Notes: generated from the sequence alone by a model not told the origin. A stretch of 64,000 nt of DNA from an uncultured Rhodoferax sp. (GCF_946221635.1 NZ_CAMIHB010000004.1:62001-126000), one strand, 5' to 3'; positions 45,229 through 53,937 are shown, counted from the first letter of the stretch. Program-made: numbers and translations.

Positions 45229-46596
45229 ATGAACCTCAACGACAGCAGCGCCAGCAACCCCGTCACCAGCGCCAGCCTCCAGCCCGGCGGCGCCGAGTGG
45301 ATGGAACACCACTGGATGGCCTTCACCGGCAACCGCAACTTCAAGGCCAAGCCGCGCATGATCGTGAGCGCCGAGGGCGCTTACTTCAAGGACAGCGATG
45401 GCCGCAAGATCTTTGACGGCCTCTCGGGCCTGTGGTGCACCGGCCTGGGCCATGGCCGCAAGGAGATCACCGCCGCCGTGGCCGCGCAGGTCGGCACACT
45501 GGACTACTCGCCCGGCTTCCAGTTCGGCCATCCGCTCTCCTTCGAGCTGGCCAACCGCATCCGCGAACTCACGCCCGAGGGCTTGGACTATGTGTTCTTC
45601 ACCGGCTCAGGCTCCGAGTCGGCCGACACCTCGCTCAAGATGGCGCGTGCCTACTGGCGTGCCAAGGGCCAGGCGAGCAAGACACGCCTGATCGGCCGCG
45701 AGAAGGGCTACCACGGCGTGAACTTCGGCGGCATCTCGGTGGGCGGCATGGTGGGCAACCGCAAGGCCTTCGGCCAGGGCATCGAGGCCGACCACCTGCC
45801 CCACACCCAGCCCCCCGCAGGTTCCTTCTACAAGGGTATGCCACCCACGGGTGCCGAGCTGGCCGACGACTTGCTGCGCCAGATTGCGCTGCACGACGCC
45901 TCCAACATCGCCGCCGTCATCGTGGAGCCCATGGCCGGCTCGGCCGGCGTGGTGATTCCGCCCGTGGGCTACCTGCAGCGCCTGCGCGAGATCTGCACGG
46001 CCAACAACATCCTGCTGATTTTTGATGAAGTGATCACCGGCTTTGGCCGCATGGGCGCCTACACCGGCGCGCAGGCCTTTGGCGTGACGCCCGACATCGC
46101 CAACTTCGCCAAGCAGATCACCAATGGCGCCCAGCCCCTGGGCTGCGTGGTGGCCAAGAAGGACATCTACGACACCTTCATGGCCCAAGGCGGCCCCGAG
46201 TACATGCTGGAGTTTGCCCACGGCTACACCTACTCCGCCCACCCCGTGGCCTGCGCTGCGGGCATCGCCGGGCTGGACCTGCTGGTGCGCGAAAACAGTG
46301 TGGACCGCGTCAAGGCACTGAGCCCACATTTCGAAGCCGCCGTGCACAGCCTCAAAGGGGCCAAGCATGTGGCCGACATCCGCAACTTCGGTCTGGCTGC
46401 CGGGATCACATTGGCCAGCGCGCCCGGTGAACCGGCCCGCCGGCCCTACGAGGTGGCCATGAAGTGCTGGGACAAGGGCTTTTACGTGCGTTACGGCGGC
46501 GACTGCATTGCGTTGGCGCCACCCTTCATCAGCACCGAGGCCGAGATCACCAGCCTGGTCAATGCGGTGGGCGATGCCCTGAACGAGATCGCTTGA
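45229..46596 (+). CDS. Omega-amino acid (beta-alanine):pyruvate transaminase
   Basis: 455 residues from the ATG at 45229 (GGAG 6 nt upstream). Class III aminotransferase: FSGSGSESAD-like segment FTGSGSESADTSLKMARAYWR, KGYHGVNFGG, IVEPMAGSAGV, LLIFDEVITGFGRMG and PLP lysine in NFAKQITNGAQPLG. It transfers the amino group of beta-alanine or related omega-amino acids to pyruvate, giving malonate semialdehyde, which the next gene's product would oxidise. Confidence 0.9.
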   Translation: MNLNDSSASNPVTSASLQPGGAEWMEHHWMAFTGNRNFKAKPRMIVSAEGAYFKDSDGRKIFDGLSGLWCTGLGHGRKEITAAVAAQVGTLDYSPGFQFGHPLSFELANRIRELTPEGLDYVFFTGSGSESADTSLKMARAYWRAKGQASKTRLIGREKGYHGVNFGGISVGGMVGNRKAFGQGIEADHLPHTQPPAGSFYKGMPPTGAELADDLLRQIALHDASNIAAVIVEPMAGSAGVVIPPVGYLQRLREICTANNILLIFDEVITGFGRMGAYTGAQAFGVTPDIANFAKQITNGAQPLGCVVAKKDIYDTFMAQGGPEYMLEFAHGYTYSAHPVACAAGIAGLDLLVRENSVDRVKALSPHFEAAVHSLKGAKHVADIRNFGLAAGITLASAPGEPARRPYEVAMKCWDKGFYVRYGGDCIALAPPFISTEAEITSLVNAVGDALNEIA

Positions 46597-46613
46597 TCCC
46601 GACCACCTGCGAC

Positions 46614-46661
46614 GCTCCTGTTTTTGTAGCTGCTTGCGCAGTAAGAACGGGGGCTAGAGCC
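46614..46661 (+). repeat. Dispersed repeat, copy 8
   Basis: GTAGCTGCTTGCGCA and ACGGGGGCTAGAGCCC, in the gap between the transaminase and dehydrogenase genes of one operon. Confidence 0.85.
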
Positions 46662-46688
46662 CTATTTCATTAGTTTTCGAGAGTTTCC

Positions 46689-48194
46689 ATGTCTGCACTC
46701 CCCATCGTCGGCCACCTGATTGGCGGCCAGCACATCACCCAGGGCGAACGCGCCCAAGACGTCTTCAACCCCGCCACCGGCAAGGCCGAGAAGCGCGTGC
46801 TGCTGGCACCCAAGGCCACGGTCGAAGAAGCCATTGCCAACGCCCAGGCGGCCTTCCCGGCCTGGCGCAACACGCCCCCGCTCAAGCGCGCCCGCGTGAT
46901 GAGCAACCTGAAGGTACTACTGGAAAAGCATGCTGACGAACTCTGCGCCCTCATCACCGCCGAACACGGCAAGGTGCTCTCGGACGCCTTGGGCGAGCTG
47001 CAACGCGGCATCGAGAACGTCGAATACGCCAGCTATGCCCCCGAACTGCTCAAGGGTGAGCACAGCAAGAACGTCGGCCCGGCCATCGACAGCTGGAGCG
47101 AGTTTCAGGCTCTGGGCGTCACTGCCGGCATCACCCCGTTCAATTTCCCGGCCATGGTGCCGCTGTGGATGTGGCCCATGGCCGTGGCCTGCGGCAACAC
47201 CTTTGTGCTCAAGCCTTCCGAGCGCGACCCTAGCTCCACGCTGCGTGTGGCCGAGCTGGCGCTGGAAGCCGGCCTACCGCCCGGCGTGCTCAACGTGGTC
47301 AATGGCGACAAGGAAGCCGTGGACACACTGTTGCGCGACCCGCGCGTCAAGGCGGTCAGCTTTGTGGGCTCCACGCCCATTGCCGAATACATCTACGCTG
47401 AAGGCTGCAAGCACGGCAAGCGCGTGCAGGCCCTGGGCGGCGCCAAGAACCACGCCGTGGTCATGCCCGATGCCGATGTGGCCAACGCAGTCAGCGCACT
47501 CATGGGTGCGGCCTACGGCTCCTGCGGCGAACGCTGCATGGCCATCCCGCTGGTGGTGGCCGTGGGCGACGCCACGGCCGACGCCGTGATCGCCGGCCTG
47601 AAGACCGAAATCGCCAAGATGAAGGTCGGCCCCGGCACCGCCCCCGGCATGGACATGGGCCCGCTGGTGACCAAACCGCATTTCGAGAAGGTCAAGGCCT
47701 ATGTCGACCAGGGCGTGAAAGAAGGCGCCACCCTGGTCGTGGACGGCCGTGGCCTCAAGGTGGCTGGCCATGAAGACGGCTACTACCTGGGCCCCTGCCT
47801 GTTCGACAACGTCAAACCCGGCATGGTGATCTACCAGGAAGAAATCTTCGGCCCGGTGCTGGGCGTGGTACGCGTGAAGAACCTGCAGGAGGCCATGGAC
47901 CTGATCGACGCCCACGAGTACGGCAATGGCACCTGCATCTTCACGCGCGACGGCGAGGCGGCACGCTACTTCACCGACAACATCCTGGTCGGCATGGTCG
48001 GCGTGAACGTGCCCCTGCCCGTGCCCGTGGCCTACCACTCGTTCGGCGGCTGGAAGCGCAGCCTGTTCGGCGACCTGCACGCCTACGGCCCCGATGCCGT
48101 GCGCTTCTACACCAAGCGCAAGACCATTACGCAGCGTTGGCCGAGTGCCGGCGTGCGGGAGGGGGCGGTGTTCAGCTTTCCCAGCAGCCGCTGA
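46689..48194 (+). CDS. mmsA: CoA-acylating (methyl)malonate-semialdehyde dehydrogenase
   Basis: 501 residues, the size of the MmsA family. NAD site ITPFNFPAMVPLWMWPMA, GSTPIAEYIY, and the catalytic cysteine in YGSCGERCMAIP with the family's double-cysteine pattern. It converts malonate semialdehyde to acetyl-CoA and CO2 (or methylmalonate semialdehyde to propionyl-CoA) with NAD and CoA. Downstream of the transaminase it completes beta-alanine breakdown. Confidence 0.93.
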   Translation: MSALPIVGHLIGGQHITQGERAQDVFNPATGKAEKRVLLAPKATVEEAIANAQAAFPAWRNTPPLKRARVMSNLKVLLEKHADELCALITAEHGKVLSDALGELQRGIENVEYASYAPELLKGEHSKNVGPAIDSWSEFQALGVTAGITPFNFPAMVPLWMWPMAVACGNTFVLKPSERDPSSTLRVAELALEAGLPPGVLNVVNGDKEAVDTLLRDPRVKAVSFVGSTPIAEYIYAEGCKHGKRVQALGGAKNHAVVMPDADVANAVSALMGAAYGSCGERCMAIPLVVAVGDATADAVIAGLKTEIAKMKVGPGTAPGMDMGPLVTKPHFEKVKAYVDQGVKEGATLVVDGRGLKVAGHEDGYYLGPCLFDNVKPGMVIYQEEIFGPVLGVVRVKNLQEAMDLIDAHEYGNGTCIFTRDGEAARYFTDNILVGMVGVNVPLPVPVAYHSFGGWKRSLFGDLHAYGPDAVRFYTKRKTITQRWPSAGVREGAVFSFPSSR

Positions 48195-48213
48195 TTGGTC
48201 CTGCGCCAAAACA

Positions 48214-48245
48214 AAAGGGCTTGCCAGTTGGCAAGCCCTTTTTTC
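48214..48245. terminator. Bidirectional terminator
   Basis: AAAAGGGCTTGCC / GGCAAGCCCTTTT (48214-48226 with 48231-48243) plus T-run, between converging mmsA and a PEP-CTERM gene. Confidence 0.93.
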
Positions 48246-48261
48246 TGGAGGCGCCGAGGAC

Positions 48262-48771
48262 TCAGACCTCTGCCTTGGCCTTCATGCGGCGGCGGGCAAT
48301 GGTGCCCACCAAACCGAGACCGGCCAGCAAAAGCGCGTAGGACTCAGGCTCGGGCACCGGAGTGATGGTGTAGTTGGCCGCTACCAGCGACAGGTTGGGA
48401 TACTGGCTGCCCGTCACATAGCCGGAGGCCTTGACGATGTAGTTGCCCACCGCCACGTTCTTGAAGGAGAAGCCGGCGGCGCTGCTGTCCAGATCGTTGC
48501 TCAGCGCACCGACGGTGCCGCTGGTGAAGGTGACAGAGCCCAAGGTCAGCGTGACAGGGAACGGAAAGGCGAAGACAACCGAACTGGCGCCAAAGAAGTT
48601 GCCCGTGAGATCGGACAAGGTGGAAATGTAGATGCTGCCGACCTCCAGATCGGTGAACGAGGCACCGGAGGCGGGCGCATAAATGGTCCCCGTCGCAGCC
48701 TGGGCGCCCAGGGATGCACCAGCCAGAACCGCTGCGCCTGCAGCTGTACGAAGAATGGACTTGACTTGCAT
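48262..48771 (-). CDS. PEP-CTERM sorting-domain protein
   Basis: 169 residues from the ATG at 48771. Signal peptide about 1-25 (cleavage after AQA), a Thr/Ser/Ala-rich beta-type body, and at the end V-P-E-P-E-S-Y followed by a membrane helix (ALLLAGLGLVGTIA) and RRRMK: a full PEP-CTERM tripartite signal. An exosortase (EpsH/XrtA type) would process it; none is in the window. Function at the envelope or in the extracellular matrix is unknown. Confidence 0.88.
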   Translation of the reverse strand: MQVKSILRTAAGAAVLAGASLGAQAATGTIYAPASGASFTDLEVGSIYISTLSDLTGNFFGASSVVFAFPFPVTLTLGSVTFTSGTVGALSNDLDSSAAGFSFKNVAVGNYIVKASGYVTGSQYPNLSLVAANYTITPVPEPESYALLLAGLGLVGTIARRRMKAKAEV

Positions 48772-48817
48772 AGACACCTCAAGAAGTTGAAAGGTGATCT
48801 CAGTATTAACCCTGTGC

Positions 48818-48846
48818 TGCACCGCAACAATAGTGCGTATGGACTA
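48818..48846 (-). promoter_or_regulatory. Shared PEP-CTERM upstream motif, site A
   Basis: Minus strand: TAGTCC-N7-CTATTGTTGCGGTGCA, ending 46 nt before the start codon. It is identical in sequence and internal spacing to the site at 49982-50010. Confidence 0.6.
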
Positions 48847-48880
48847 AATAGTCCTAACGATTAGCGGCCGCGGAAATTAA

Positions 48881-48908
48881 AAAAGGGCCTGCATCTGCAG
48901 GCCCTTTT
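48881..48908. terminator. Terminator after the second PEP-CTERM gene
   Basis: GGGCCTGC / GCAGGCCC (48885-48892 with 48897-48904) flanked by A and T runs. Confidence 0.9.
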
Positions 48909-48925
48909 TCTGGAAACCGAAAAGC

Positions 48926-49420
48926 TCAGGCAACCGTCTTCCGAATGCGACGCTTCGCCACCGTGCCAATCAGGCCCAAACCGGCCAGCAGCAGTGCGTA
49001 GGACTCGGGTTCCGGCACGGGACTCACCGTTCCGTTGTTGACCACCAAGGTCCCTACGGAGACGTTGCCCGACGCCACCGCGGTTCCCGTGATCTTCAGG
49101 GTGTAAGTCTTCCCGCCAATCAAGCTGATCGCCGTGTTCGTCCTGTCATTGAAAACCGAGAAGACATTGCCGTTCAGATTGGTGCTGCTGGCACTGACAA
49201 CATTGGTGGCGCCATCCCACAGGCTCAAGGCCAGGGAGGAGAATTGGGTCGCCATGCCGCTCACACGCAAGGTCAGTTTGTTGGCAGCATCAGGAGTCAC
49301 CACAAAGGTTTCCAGAAAGCCGCCACCGCTGACTTCATTGAAGCTGAGGCTGGTCGACGCCGCTTGGGCGCCAGTCACTGCGCTGAACGCGAGCACGGAT
49401 GTTGCAATCAGTTTTTTCAT
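48926..49420 (-). CDS. PEP-CTERM sorting-domain protein
   Basis: 164 residues. Signal peptide about 1-20 (AQA), a body with NDRTNTAISLIGGKTYTLKI resembling the FxDxF-type PEP-CTERM group, then V-P-E-P-E-S-Y, a membrane helix and a KRRIRK tail. The start is 15 bp after the stop of the next upstream PEP-CTERM gene, so the two form an operon. Its C-terminus is nearly identical to that of the 48262-48771 product, suggesting duplication or gene conversion of the sorting region. Confidence 0.88.
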   Translation of the reverse strand: MKKLIATSVLAFSAVTGAQAASTSLSFNEVSGGGFLETFVVTPDAANKLTLRVSGMATQFSSLALSLWDGATNVVSASSTNLNGNVFSVFNDRTNTAISLIGGKTYTLKITGTAVASGNVSVGTLVVNNGTVSPVPEPESYALLLAGLGLIGTVAKRRIRKTVA

Positions 49421-49435
49421 TGTCTTTTCTCCCTA

Positions 49436-49933
49436 TCAGTTGGCGCTGGCTTTGCGGCGACGGGCTGCAACACCCAGCAAGCCCAAACCAGCCAGCATCA
49501 GCGCGTAGGTCTCCGGTTCCGGTACGGGCGCCAAGGTCACGGTGTAATTGGCATCGGTACCACTACCACTCAAAGTGAACCAGTAGTTACCGGGCGCAAA
49601 CGCAAAGGTGTTGGCATAGGTCGCCACACCCACACCGCCCTCGCTGCCGTTGGTGGGCAATGCGGCAGTGAACAAGGTAGTCGTGCCGGAGCCAAATGTC
49701 AGGTTCGTGCTGAGGTCACCTTCAAAGTCCAAGGCAAAGTAAGACCCGCTAAAACCGGTGTAGGTGGAGGGCAGGGTGAAAGAGAAGGTGTCGGAGTAAG
49801 TTCCGGCAACGTCCACTGTTTTCGTCACGGTTCCGGTCAAGGATCCGAAGGTATAGGATGCCGCCTGCGCAGTCACGCCAGAAGCAACAATGGAAACGGC
49901 TACAGCCAGCTTCTTGATAACGGACAGGTTCAC
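49436..49933 (-). CDS. PEP-CTERM sorting-domain protein
   Basis: 165 residues from a GTG at 49933 (GGGAG 6 nt upstream). Signal peptide about 1-24 (AQA), beta-rich body with SFTLPSTYTGFSGSYFALDF, and V-P-E-P-E-T-Y, helix, ARRRK at the end. First gene of a two-gene PEP-CTERM operon preceded by the shared motif. Confidence 0.88.
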   Translation of the reverse strand: MNLSVIKKLAVAVSIVASGVTAQAASYTFGSLTGTVTKTVDVAGTYSDTFSFTLPSTYTGFSGSYFALDFEGDLSTNLTFGSGTTTLFTAALPTNGSEGGVGVATYANTFAFAPGNYWFTLSGSGTDANYTVTLAPVPEPETYALMLAGLGLLGVAARRRKASAN

Positions 49934-49981
49934 GGTTTACTCCCAATCTGTGTATGACTCTGGCGAGTGTCTTCAATTTAT

Positions 49982-50010
49982 TGCACCGCAACAATAGACC
50001 AATCGGACTA
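49982..50010 (-). promoter_or_regulatory. Shared PEP-CTERM upstream motif, site B
   Basis: Minus strand: TAGTCC-N7-CTATTGTTGCGGTGCA, ending 48 nt before the GTG start of the third PEP-CTERM gene. It also lies 24 bp before the divergent monooxygenase gene. Confidence 0.6.
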
Positions 50011-50034
50011 GCCGGGCAGGGTTTTTGGGTTCTT

Positions 50035-51075
50035 ATGACAATTGCTTACATGAATCCTCGAAAAACCACCCGTTTGTCGCTGTTGGATCTGGTTGCCGTA
50101 CGCGAAGGCGGTACCGTGGGGCAGGCGCTGCAGATCGCCTTGCAGACTGCCCGCCATGCCGAGCGGCTCGGTTTCAGCCGCTACTGGCTGGCGGAACACC
50201 ACAATATGCCCGGCATTGCCAGCTCCGCGACTTCGGTGCTGGTGGGCCATATTGCCGGCGGCACGGAGCGCATCCGCGTGGGTTCAGGCGGGGTGATGCT
50301 GCCCAACCATGCGCCGCTGGTAGTGGCCGAGGCCTTTGGCACGCTGGCGGAGTTGTACCCCGGTCGCATCGACCTGGGCCTGGGCCGCGCGCCCGGCACC
50401 GACCCGGCCACCATGCGCGCCCTGCGCCGCAGCAAGGTCGAAAACGAGGAAGACTTCCCGCGCGACGTGATGGAGCTGCAAGCCCTGCTGGGCCCTGTCC
50501 AGCCCGGACAAAAGCTCATCGCCATGCCGGGCGCGAACACCAACGTGCCGATCTGGTTGTTGGGCTCCAGCCTGTACTCGGCCCAGCTGGCCGCGCACAT
50601 GGGGCTACCGTATGCGTTTGCCTCCCACTTTGCGCCGCGTTTCCTGCACCAGGCGGTAGACCTGTACCGCAGCCTGTTCAAGCCCTCGGCCACGCTGGAC
50701 AAGCCTTATGTGATGGTGGGTGTTCCCCTGGTGGCGGCCCCTACGGATGCCGAGGCCGAGCTGCTGGCCAGCAGCATTTACCAGCGCGTACTGGGCATCC
50801 TGACCGGCAAGCGCGGCGCTTTGCCACCGCCGGTGCCCAATTTCTTGCCCCAACTGCCTGCCGACGCACGTGCCGCCATTGGTGACTTTCTGGGCGAGGC
50901 GGTGATTGGCAGCCCCGACACCGTGCGCGATGGCCTCTTGGCCATGGCCGAGGCCACGCAGGCCGATGAGCTGATGCTGGTCTGCGACATTTACGACCCC
51001 GCGCTGCGCCTGCGGTCGCTGGACATTGCCGCACAGGCCCTGCGGGACGCGCAGGCCGACTCGGTTACCGCCTAG
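50035..51075 (+). CDS. Luciferase-like (LLM class) flavin-dependent monooxygenase
   Basis: 346 residues from the ATG at 50035 (a second ATG at 50050 is equally possible; neither has a strong ribosome site). TIM-barrel LLM features: SRYWLAEHHNMPGIASSATSVLVGHIAGGTERIRVGSGGVMLPNH near residue 45, RIDLGLGRAPGTD near 108. It belongs to the MsnO8-like group, which uses FMNH2 and O2; the substrate is unknown. Its stop overlaps the converging pirin gene by 4 bp. Confidence 0.88.
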   Translation: MTIAYMNPRKTTRLSLLDLVAVREGGTVGQALQIALQTARHAERLGFSRYWLAEHHNMPGIASSATSVLVGHIAGGTERIRVGSGGVMLPNHAPLVVAEAFGTLAELYPGRIDLGLGRAPGTDPATMRALRRSKVENEEDFPRDVMELQALLGPVQPGQKLIAMPGANTNVPIWLLGSSLYSAQLAAHMGLPYAFASHFAPRFLHQAVDLYRSLFKPSATLDKPYVMVGVPLVAAPTDAEAELLASSIYQRVLGILTGKRGALPPPVPNFLPQLPADARAAIGDFLGEAVIGSPDTVRDGLLAMAEATQADELMLVCDIYDPALRLRSLDIAAQALRDAQADSVTA

Positions 51076-51941
51076 GCAAGGCGCCGTGCCGGCAGCGGGA
51101 TGAACTCCGTCTCGCCCGGCACTTTGGGAAAGCGCTGAGCCTCCCAGTCGTCCTGCGCCTGCAGGATGCGCTCCTTGCGGCTGGAGACAAAGTTCCAGAC
51201 CATGTGGCGGTGGCCCAAGGGCGCGCCACCCACCAGCATCACGCGCGTGGCTTCGCGGGCGCACAGCGTCGGCGTGCTGCCGCCCTCCAGCACCAGCATC
51301 TCGCCGGGCGGCAGGGGCTCGCCGTCCACCTCCACCGCTCCATCCACGCTGTAGAGGCCACGCTCCTGCGCCGCGTCGGGAATGGTCAGCAGCGCGCCGG
51401 CTTCCAGCTCCAGCGCGAGGTACAACGTGGGCGACAGGGTGGCCACGGGGGACGTGGCGCCAAAGGCTGTACCGATGAGCACGCGCACCGTGGCACCGGG
51501 CAACTGCACCTCGGGGACGGCGCTGGCCGGGGTATGGACGAACGAGGGCGCGTCTTCCTCATGCTCCGCCGGCAGGGCCGACCAGAGCTGGAAACCATGG
51601 CTGCGGCGGGTGACGCTGCGCAGGTCGTCCGGCGTGCGCTCCGAGTGCACGATGCCGCGACCCGCCGTCATCCAGTTGATGGCGCCGGGCTCGATGCGCT
51701 GCACCACGCCGGTGGAGTCGCGGTGCATCATGGCGCCCTCGAAAAGATAGGTCACCGTGGCCAGACCGATGTGGGGGTGGGGGCGCACGTCGTGGTTGTC
51801 GCCGGGTTGGGCGGTGACGGGGCCGAAATGGTCCAGGAATACGAAGGGGCCGATGGCCTGGCGCTGCATGGACGGCAGGATGCGGCGTACCGTGAAGCCG
51901 CCACCCAGGTCGTGGGCGCGGGGGGTGATGCGTTCGGGCAT
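51072..51941 (-). CDS. Pirin family protein
   Basis: 289 residues from the ATG at 51941 (GAGGA upstream). Double cupin: the N-terminal metal-binding cupin has PHPHIGLATVTYLFEG and GRGIVHSE (His, His, His, Glu ligands), FQLWSALP is typical, and the C-terminal cupin carries the conserved GHRHMVWNFVSS. Pirins act as redox-sensitive regulators or quercetinases; the role here is not defined. Confidence 0.92.
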   Translation of the reverse strand: MPERITPRAHDLGGGFTVRRILPSMQRQAIGPFVFLDHFGPVTAQPGDNHDVRPHPHIGLATVTYLFEGAMMHRDSTGVVQRIEPGAINWMTAGRGIVHSERTPDDLRSVTRRSHGFQLWSALPAEHEEDAPSFVHTPASAVPEVQLPGATVRVLIGTAFGATSPVATLSPTLYLALELEAGALLTIPDAAQERGLYSVDGAVEVDGEPLPPGEMLVLEGGSTPTLCAREATRVMLVGGAPLGHRHMVWNFVSSRKERILQAQDDWEAQRFPKVPGETEFIPLPARRLA

Positions 51942-52012
51942 GGAAGTCCTCGGGCGGAATGGGGTGCTACGCATGGTAGCAACTCTGCTCTGCTACAGTC
52001 CCCGCTCACCCT

Positions 52013-53188
52013 ATGAATCGCCCCCCCTCCATCGATCTGCGCCTGCTGCTGGAACGCTGGCGTGCCGAACACGCGCAGGTCGAGGACGATGCCGCTGCGG
52101 CCAATCTGCAGCGCCTGCGCTGGCTGGGTCCGGTACTGGTGGCGCTCAACGCCCTGCACGCACTCATCTTCCTGGTGTTGGCCCTGCAGTCCCCTGCGGG
52201 CGACGCGGCCTACCGCTGGAAGCTGGGCCTGCTGCTGGTGCACACCGGCATGGGCCTGGGCGTGCTGGGCTGCACCTGGGCCGCCCATCTGCTGCGCCAC
52301 GGCCACCGCAGTCTGCCGGGCCGCAGCCTGGGCTGGGTCGCCGGCGCGCTGGTCTTGGCCTGTGCCATTGCCGTGGTCTGTGTGGACCAGTGGGTCACGC
52401 CCAATATCACGCCCTTTCTGATCGCCTGCCTGGGAGTGAGTCTGGCGCTGTACCTGCGACCGGTACCCGCGGCCTGGTTGTTCCTGGCAGCGTACCTGCT
52501 CTACTACAAAGCCATGGGCTGGACCCAGCAGGTGCCCGAGCTGCTGCTGTCCAACCGGCTCAATGGCGTGACGGCCTGCGTCATGGGCTGGGCACTGTCA
52601 GTGCTGCTGTGGCGCAAGTTCACCACCATCGCGCTGCAGCAGACACAGCTTGAAAAAGCCCACGCCGAACTGCAGAGCAAGCAGAAGGAACTGGAGCGGC
52701 TGACGCGCCAGGACGGCCTGACCGGCCTCTTCAATCGCAACACATTTGTAGAGCTGAGCCGCAGCGAACTCAAGCGCGCCCAGCGCCAGGGCAGCGCCAC
52801 CACCATCCTGCTGCTGGACCTGGACCACTTCAAACGCATCAACGACACCTGGGGCCACCCGGCCGGCGACGCGGTGCTGCGCCACGTGGCCACGCTGGCC
52901 AGCGGCACTGTGCGCAGCACCGACCTGGTAGGCCGACTGGGCGGAGAGGAATTCATCGTGCTGCTGCCCAACACCTCCTCCGAAGCCGGGCGCCGGCTGG
53001 CCGAGAAGCTGCGCGCGCGGCTGGAGGCCTCCGTCATCCAATGGGAAGGCACGCGCATCCCCGTCACCGCCAGCTTCGGCCTGGCCAGCACCACGCCCGA
53101 CGAGAAACGCGACTTCGACCACCTCTACACCGAAGCCGACAAGGCGCTCTACCTCGCCAAGCAGCGCGGCCGCAACAGGGTGGTGTGA
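52013..53188 (+). CDS. Membrane diguanylate cyclase (GGDEF)
   Basis: 391 residues. Five to six membrane helices (about 38-200) form the sensor part, then a short coiled coil (205-232) and a GGDEF domain with LLDLDHFKRINDTWGHPAGD, active-site GGEEF (310-314) and an RxxD inhibitory site (RSTD, 301-304). It makes cyclic di-GMP at the inner membrane and is product-inhibited. It might feed the MshEN-type pilus ATPase in this window, but that is only an inference. Confidence 0.92.
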   Translation: MNRPPSIDLRLLLERWRAEHAQVEDDAAAANLQRLRWLGPVLVALNALHALIFLVLALQSPAGDAAYRWKLGLLLVHTGMGLGVLGCTWAAHLLRHGHRSLPGRSLGWVAGALVLACAIAVVCVDQWVTPNITPFLIACLGVSLALYLRPVPAAWLFLAAYLLYYKAMGWTQQVPELLLSNRLNGVTACVMGWALSVLLWRKFTTIALQQTQLEKAHAELQSKQKELERLTRQDGLTGLFNRNTFVELSRSELKRAQRQGSATTILLLDLDHFKRINDTWGHPAGDAVLRHVATLASGTVRSTDLVGRLGGEEFIVLLPNTSSEAGRRLAEKLRARLEASVIQWEGTRIPVTASFGLASTTPDEKRDFDHLYTEADKALYLAKQRGRNRVV

Positions 53189-53234
53189 GCCTCCACGTGT
53201 TCGCGCTGATACCGGTGCGCTAGACGATGATGTT

Positions 53235-53283
53235 GCTATCTATTCAGTAGCTGCTTGGACATACTCCACGCAGGCTAGAGGCT
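53235..53283 (+). repeat. Dispersed repeat, copy 9
   Basis: GCTAT, GTAGCTGCTTGGACA (the GCGCA core is altered), ACGCAGGCTAGAGGC. A diverged copy. Confidence 0.75.
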
Positions 53284-53348
53284 TATTTCTTTGTACTTCT
53301 GGGGAGAAGCCAAAGCTAGCATCCAAAGCGCAGGGCAAGGGGCGCAAG

Positions 53349-53465
53349 ACATAACGGGGGTTTGGTAAACCCGAGAGGGCGCAAGGCCTGCGGCCGCAGC
53401 GGTAGCCGCACAAACGGAGCTTTAGCGCAGTGACTGCGGTTACTTTGCCAAACAGCCCGTTATGT
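53349..53465. repeat. 117-bp imperfect palindromic element
   Basis: Ends ACATAACGGG (53349-53358) and CCCGTTATGT (53456-53465) are perfect inverted 10-mers. They extend inward as GTTTGG / CCAAAC and outward as GCGC / GCGC, with smaller hairpins inside (for example CGCAG-TGA-CTGCG). Size and shape recall an integron attC site or a small non-autonomous element, but the GTTRRRY core is not matched exactly. Confidence 0.5.
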
Positions 53466-53576
53466 TAAAGCGCGAAGCGATTTACCCCGCAGACCCTGCC
53501 AGGGCGGGCCGGGCTCGATGCCCGGCTCGACCTGCTATTGATGCTCTGCGCGTAGCGCCTGGCTTTGACTTCAACG

Positions 53577-53936
53577 TCAGATCAGCTTGAGGATTTTGAG
53601 ATCGTGCCGGAACGTCTCCGACTCCTCTGCGGGGACATCGGCCAACAGACTATCTAACCCATGCTCGGCAAGACGATCGACAATAAATTGCCTTTGTGGA
53701 GCATCCCATTCTGGGTGCCATCCACCAGACAAAACCAAGAGCACAACCCGCCACATCAAGTCTTCAATGGGGCGCTCGAATCCATCTTCAAAATCGTAAT
53801 CAATGTATCCAATCACTTCCAGATGCGACATGCCCATGGTTATGCCGCGATCTCTACAAAAATCAAAATAACTGTTCAACGCCCATTCTTTGAGCGTCTG
53901 ATATGTCACCCGCTCTTCGCTTTGATATGCAGCCAT
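53577..53936 (-). CDS. Putative immunity protein of the deaminase toxin
   Basis: 119 residues, acidic, no signal peptide (EVIGYIDYDFEDGFERPIEDLMWRVVLLVLSGGWHPEW; ETFRHDLKILKLI at the end). The start lies 1 bp after the stop of the toxin-like gene, the usual toxin-immunity layout. Base composition is more AT-rich than the flanking genes. No immunity family is named with confidence. Confidence 0.65.
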   Translation of the reverse strand: MAAYQSEERVTYQTLKEWALNSYFDFCRDRGITMGMSHLEVIGYIDYDFEDGFERPIEDLMWRVVLLVLSGGWHPEWDAPQRQFIVDRLAEHGLDSLLADVPAEESETFRHDLKILKLI

Positions 53937-53937
53937 T

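Larger units (their letters stand above)
53189..53576. other. Intergenic region with repeats, no gene seen
   Basis: 388 bp separating ordinary chromosomal genes from the CDI remnant. It holds repeat copy 9, a 117-bp element bounded by inverted 10-mers, and a perfect GCCGGGC-N5-GCCCGGC hairpin (53508-53526). No reading frame is convincing. Confidence 0.6.

Noticed and set aside
48818..50010. Sigma54 promoter reading of the shared PEP-CTERM motif
   Set aside because: No GG-N10-GC spacing is present in either site.
53189..53576. CRISPR array
   Set aside because: The repeats here are single palindromic elements, not regularly spaced direct repeats; none was seen elsewhere in the window.
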